A stretch of 64,000 bases of DNA from Leptoclinus maculatus (Eukaryota > Chordata > Actinopteri > Perciformes > Stichaeidae), in NCBI GenBank assembly GCA_032191485.1, contig JAVDOI010000073.1:137501-201500 (forward strand), in the 5' to 3' direction. Both the position numbers and the translations under genes were made by a program. Positions within the stretch are counted from its first letter, which is position 1. Each line of letters begins with the position of its first letter. Below, piece after piece: positions 62,754 to 64,000 of this stretch. The notes under the pieces are model-generated. The model was not told where the DNA came from. It did no database searches and worked only from the letters and a program-made list of their open reading frames with translations.

Positions 62754-64000
62754 CGTGTGTAGAGAACAAAGGACAGAGGAAAGTCTTCCTCCCTAACAAG
62801 CTCCTTGAGTGTCTTCCTCGTTTGTCCAGTCTGCCCGGAGACAGGCTGCGCTGGAATACCAACGAGGTGAGAGGCCGTTAGCACGTTAGCATCATATTTA
62901 GCCTGTATTTAAAAATAAGAGCGCACTAACATGTAAACGTGTCTCTGTCTCTGCAGGAGATCGCTTCCTACCTGATATCCTTCGACAGACATGACGAGTG
63001 GCTCTCCTGCTCCCTGAAGACCAGGTCCTCCATGCAGACTCTCACCAAAACCTGGACCACATCCAGCCGCTTCACATCTGGAAAACATCTGATGTTTGTT
63101 TGTTTGTTTGTGTTTCAGGCCGAAGAACGGCAGCATCGTCCTGTACAACAGGAAGAAGGTGAAGTACAGGAAGGACGGGTACTGCTGGAAGAAGAGGAAG
63201 GATGGGAAGACCACGAGAGAGGACCACATGAAGCTCAAGGTCCAGGGCATGGAGGTCAGTACACGGTGTTACAACCAGTCAGGGTTTAGAGCTAGTAATG
63301 TTAGCAGCACCGCTAACGGCTAACCAACAGGGGGACAGCTAGTAACGTTAGCAGCACCGCGAACGGCTAACCAACAGGAAGAGAGCTAGTAACGTTAGCA
63401 GCACCGCGAACGGCTAACCAACAGGAAGAGAGCTAGTAACTTTAGCAGCACCGCGAACGGCTAACCAACAGGAAGAGAGCTAGTAACTTTAGCAGCACCG
63501 CTAATGGCTAACCAACAGGAAGAGAGCTAGTAACTTTAGCAGCACCGCTAATGGCTAACCAACAGGAAGAGAGCTAGTAACTTTAGCAGCACCGCTAATG
63601 GCTAACCAACAGGAAGAGAGCTAGTAACTAGAGCAGCACCGCTAAGTTAGTTGCTGTCTCTGTCCTGGTTTCAGTGCCTGTACTAAAGTTGCCGGTTGCT
63701 GTCTCTGTTGTGTTGCAGTGCCTGTACGGTTGCTACGTCCATTCCTCCATCGTTCCAACATTCCACAGACGTTGCTACTGGCTGCTGCAGGTCAACACAC
63801 ACGTTACACATCAACAGACTGTGAACTGAGTTGCAGATCGATCGATAATCAATATGTTTGTTTAACAGAACCCAGACATCGTGCTGGTCCACTACCTGAA
63901 TGTGCCGTCCCTAGAGGATTCTGGGAAATGCAGTCCTCTGCTGTGTGCGGTGACCGACCGACATGACAGTCTGAGGTGGAGCCGAGACGAGCTGCTGAAC
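61796..64000 (+). CDS. camta2: Calmodulin-binding transcription activator 2, 5' part (continues beyond window)
   Basis: CAMTA proteins are nuclear transcription factors with a CG-1 DNA-binding domain, TIG domain, ankyrin repeats and calmodulin-binding IQ motifs; CAMTA2 is linked to cardiac growth signalling. Exons: 61796-61829, 62763-62866, 62957-63024, 63119-63254, 63719-63790, 63869-64000 (cut by the window end), joined in frame to 182 aa. The exon with the ATG begins at about 61738. The chosen start, TCACCATGA, yields MSNKEMVSMETENKGQRKV ahead of FLPNKLLECLP, nearly the length of the human N-terminus. CG-1 landmarks are RLRWNTNEEIASYLISF, GSIVLYNRKKVKYRKDGY, WKKRKDGKTTREDHMKLKVQ and GCYVHSSIVPTFHRRCYWLL. 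CAMTA2 rather than CAMTA1 is supported by the MSNKE/MNTKD-type start and by eno3 linkage, but the paralogue call is the less certain part. Confidence 0.92.
61850..62585. repeat. Compound (CA)n with GAGA/GATA interruptions
   Basis: About 735 bases of CACACA broken regularly by GAGATACACAAA and GAGACAGA blocks, in camta2 intron 1 of the coding part. Three long Cys/Val/Leu frames on the - strand arise only from the repeat. Confidence 0.95.
62682..62758. repeat. (GT)n microsatellite at the camta2 acceptor
   Basis: The GT run with a TCTCTCTGTCTG break leads directly into the acceptor TGTGTAG at 62756-62762. Confidence 0.93.
63285..63640. repeat. 47-bp minisatellite in a camta2 intron
   Basis: About seven copies of AGCTAGTAACTTTAGCAGCA, then CCGCTAATGGCTAACCAACAGGAAGAG, with GTTAGC/GCGAACGG variants at the left end. 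Confidence 0.92.

Overview
The window looks like teleost fish nuclear DNA. It has intron-containing genes with clear vertebrate orthologues, short introns full of CA/GT, TC and TA microsatellites, many minisatellites, and teleost-style hAT and MITE fragments. I cannot name the species. All four protein genes I can support lie on the + strand.

Layout: 1-123 is the right end of a hAT-like MITE. 882-8055 is a complete muscle-type enolase gene, eno3, with TATA box, noncoding exon 1, 13 coding exons giving 434 aa, and a poly(A) signal. 8211-47265 is a head-to-tail macrosatellite of 13 units of about 2.85-3.17 kb, inserted precisely into a 23-bp minisatellite. 48620-49925 is a 41-bp minisatellite. 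50387-53965 is a C-type natriuretic peptide gene (139-aa precursor) whose two introns each hold a minisatellite. 53970-58200 is a transposon graveyard with a (TA)n block, three hAT-type elements or ends, a broken hAT transposase and an 811-bp MITE. 58255-60213 is a small SERP/RAMP4 gene (66 aa, three exons). 61014-64000 is the 5' part of camta2: CRE-containing upstream region, start codon and most of the CG-1 DNA-binding domain, running off the window end.

The genes do not form one pathway. Enolase acts in muscle glycolysis, CNP is a secreted hormone acting through guanylyl-cyclase receptors, SERP/RAMP4 is a Sec61-associated ER protein, and CAMTA2 is a calmodulin-responsive transcription factor. 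Their linkage is informative: ENO3 and CAMTA2 are close neighbours on human 17p13, and the paralogous 1p36 region carries ENO1, CAMTA1 and NPPA/NPPB. The fish locus therefore looks like a paralogon copy that kept a natriuretic peptide gene.

The most unusual object is the 39-kb macrosatellite. Each unit carries six same-orientation TAGCGCC(A/C)CCTA boxes, of which two closely resemble the CTCF motif. Units also carry ETS/YY1-like composites, and three carry a perfect 16-bp RFX-like palindrome. Module spacing is near multiples of about 155 bp. The array has clean boundaries and a 6-bp TAATTA at both ends. None of its open frames looks like a gene.
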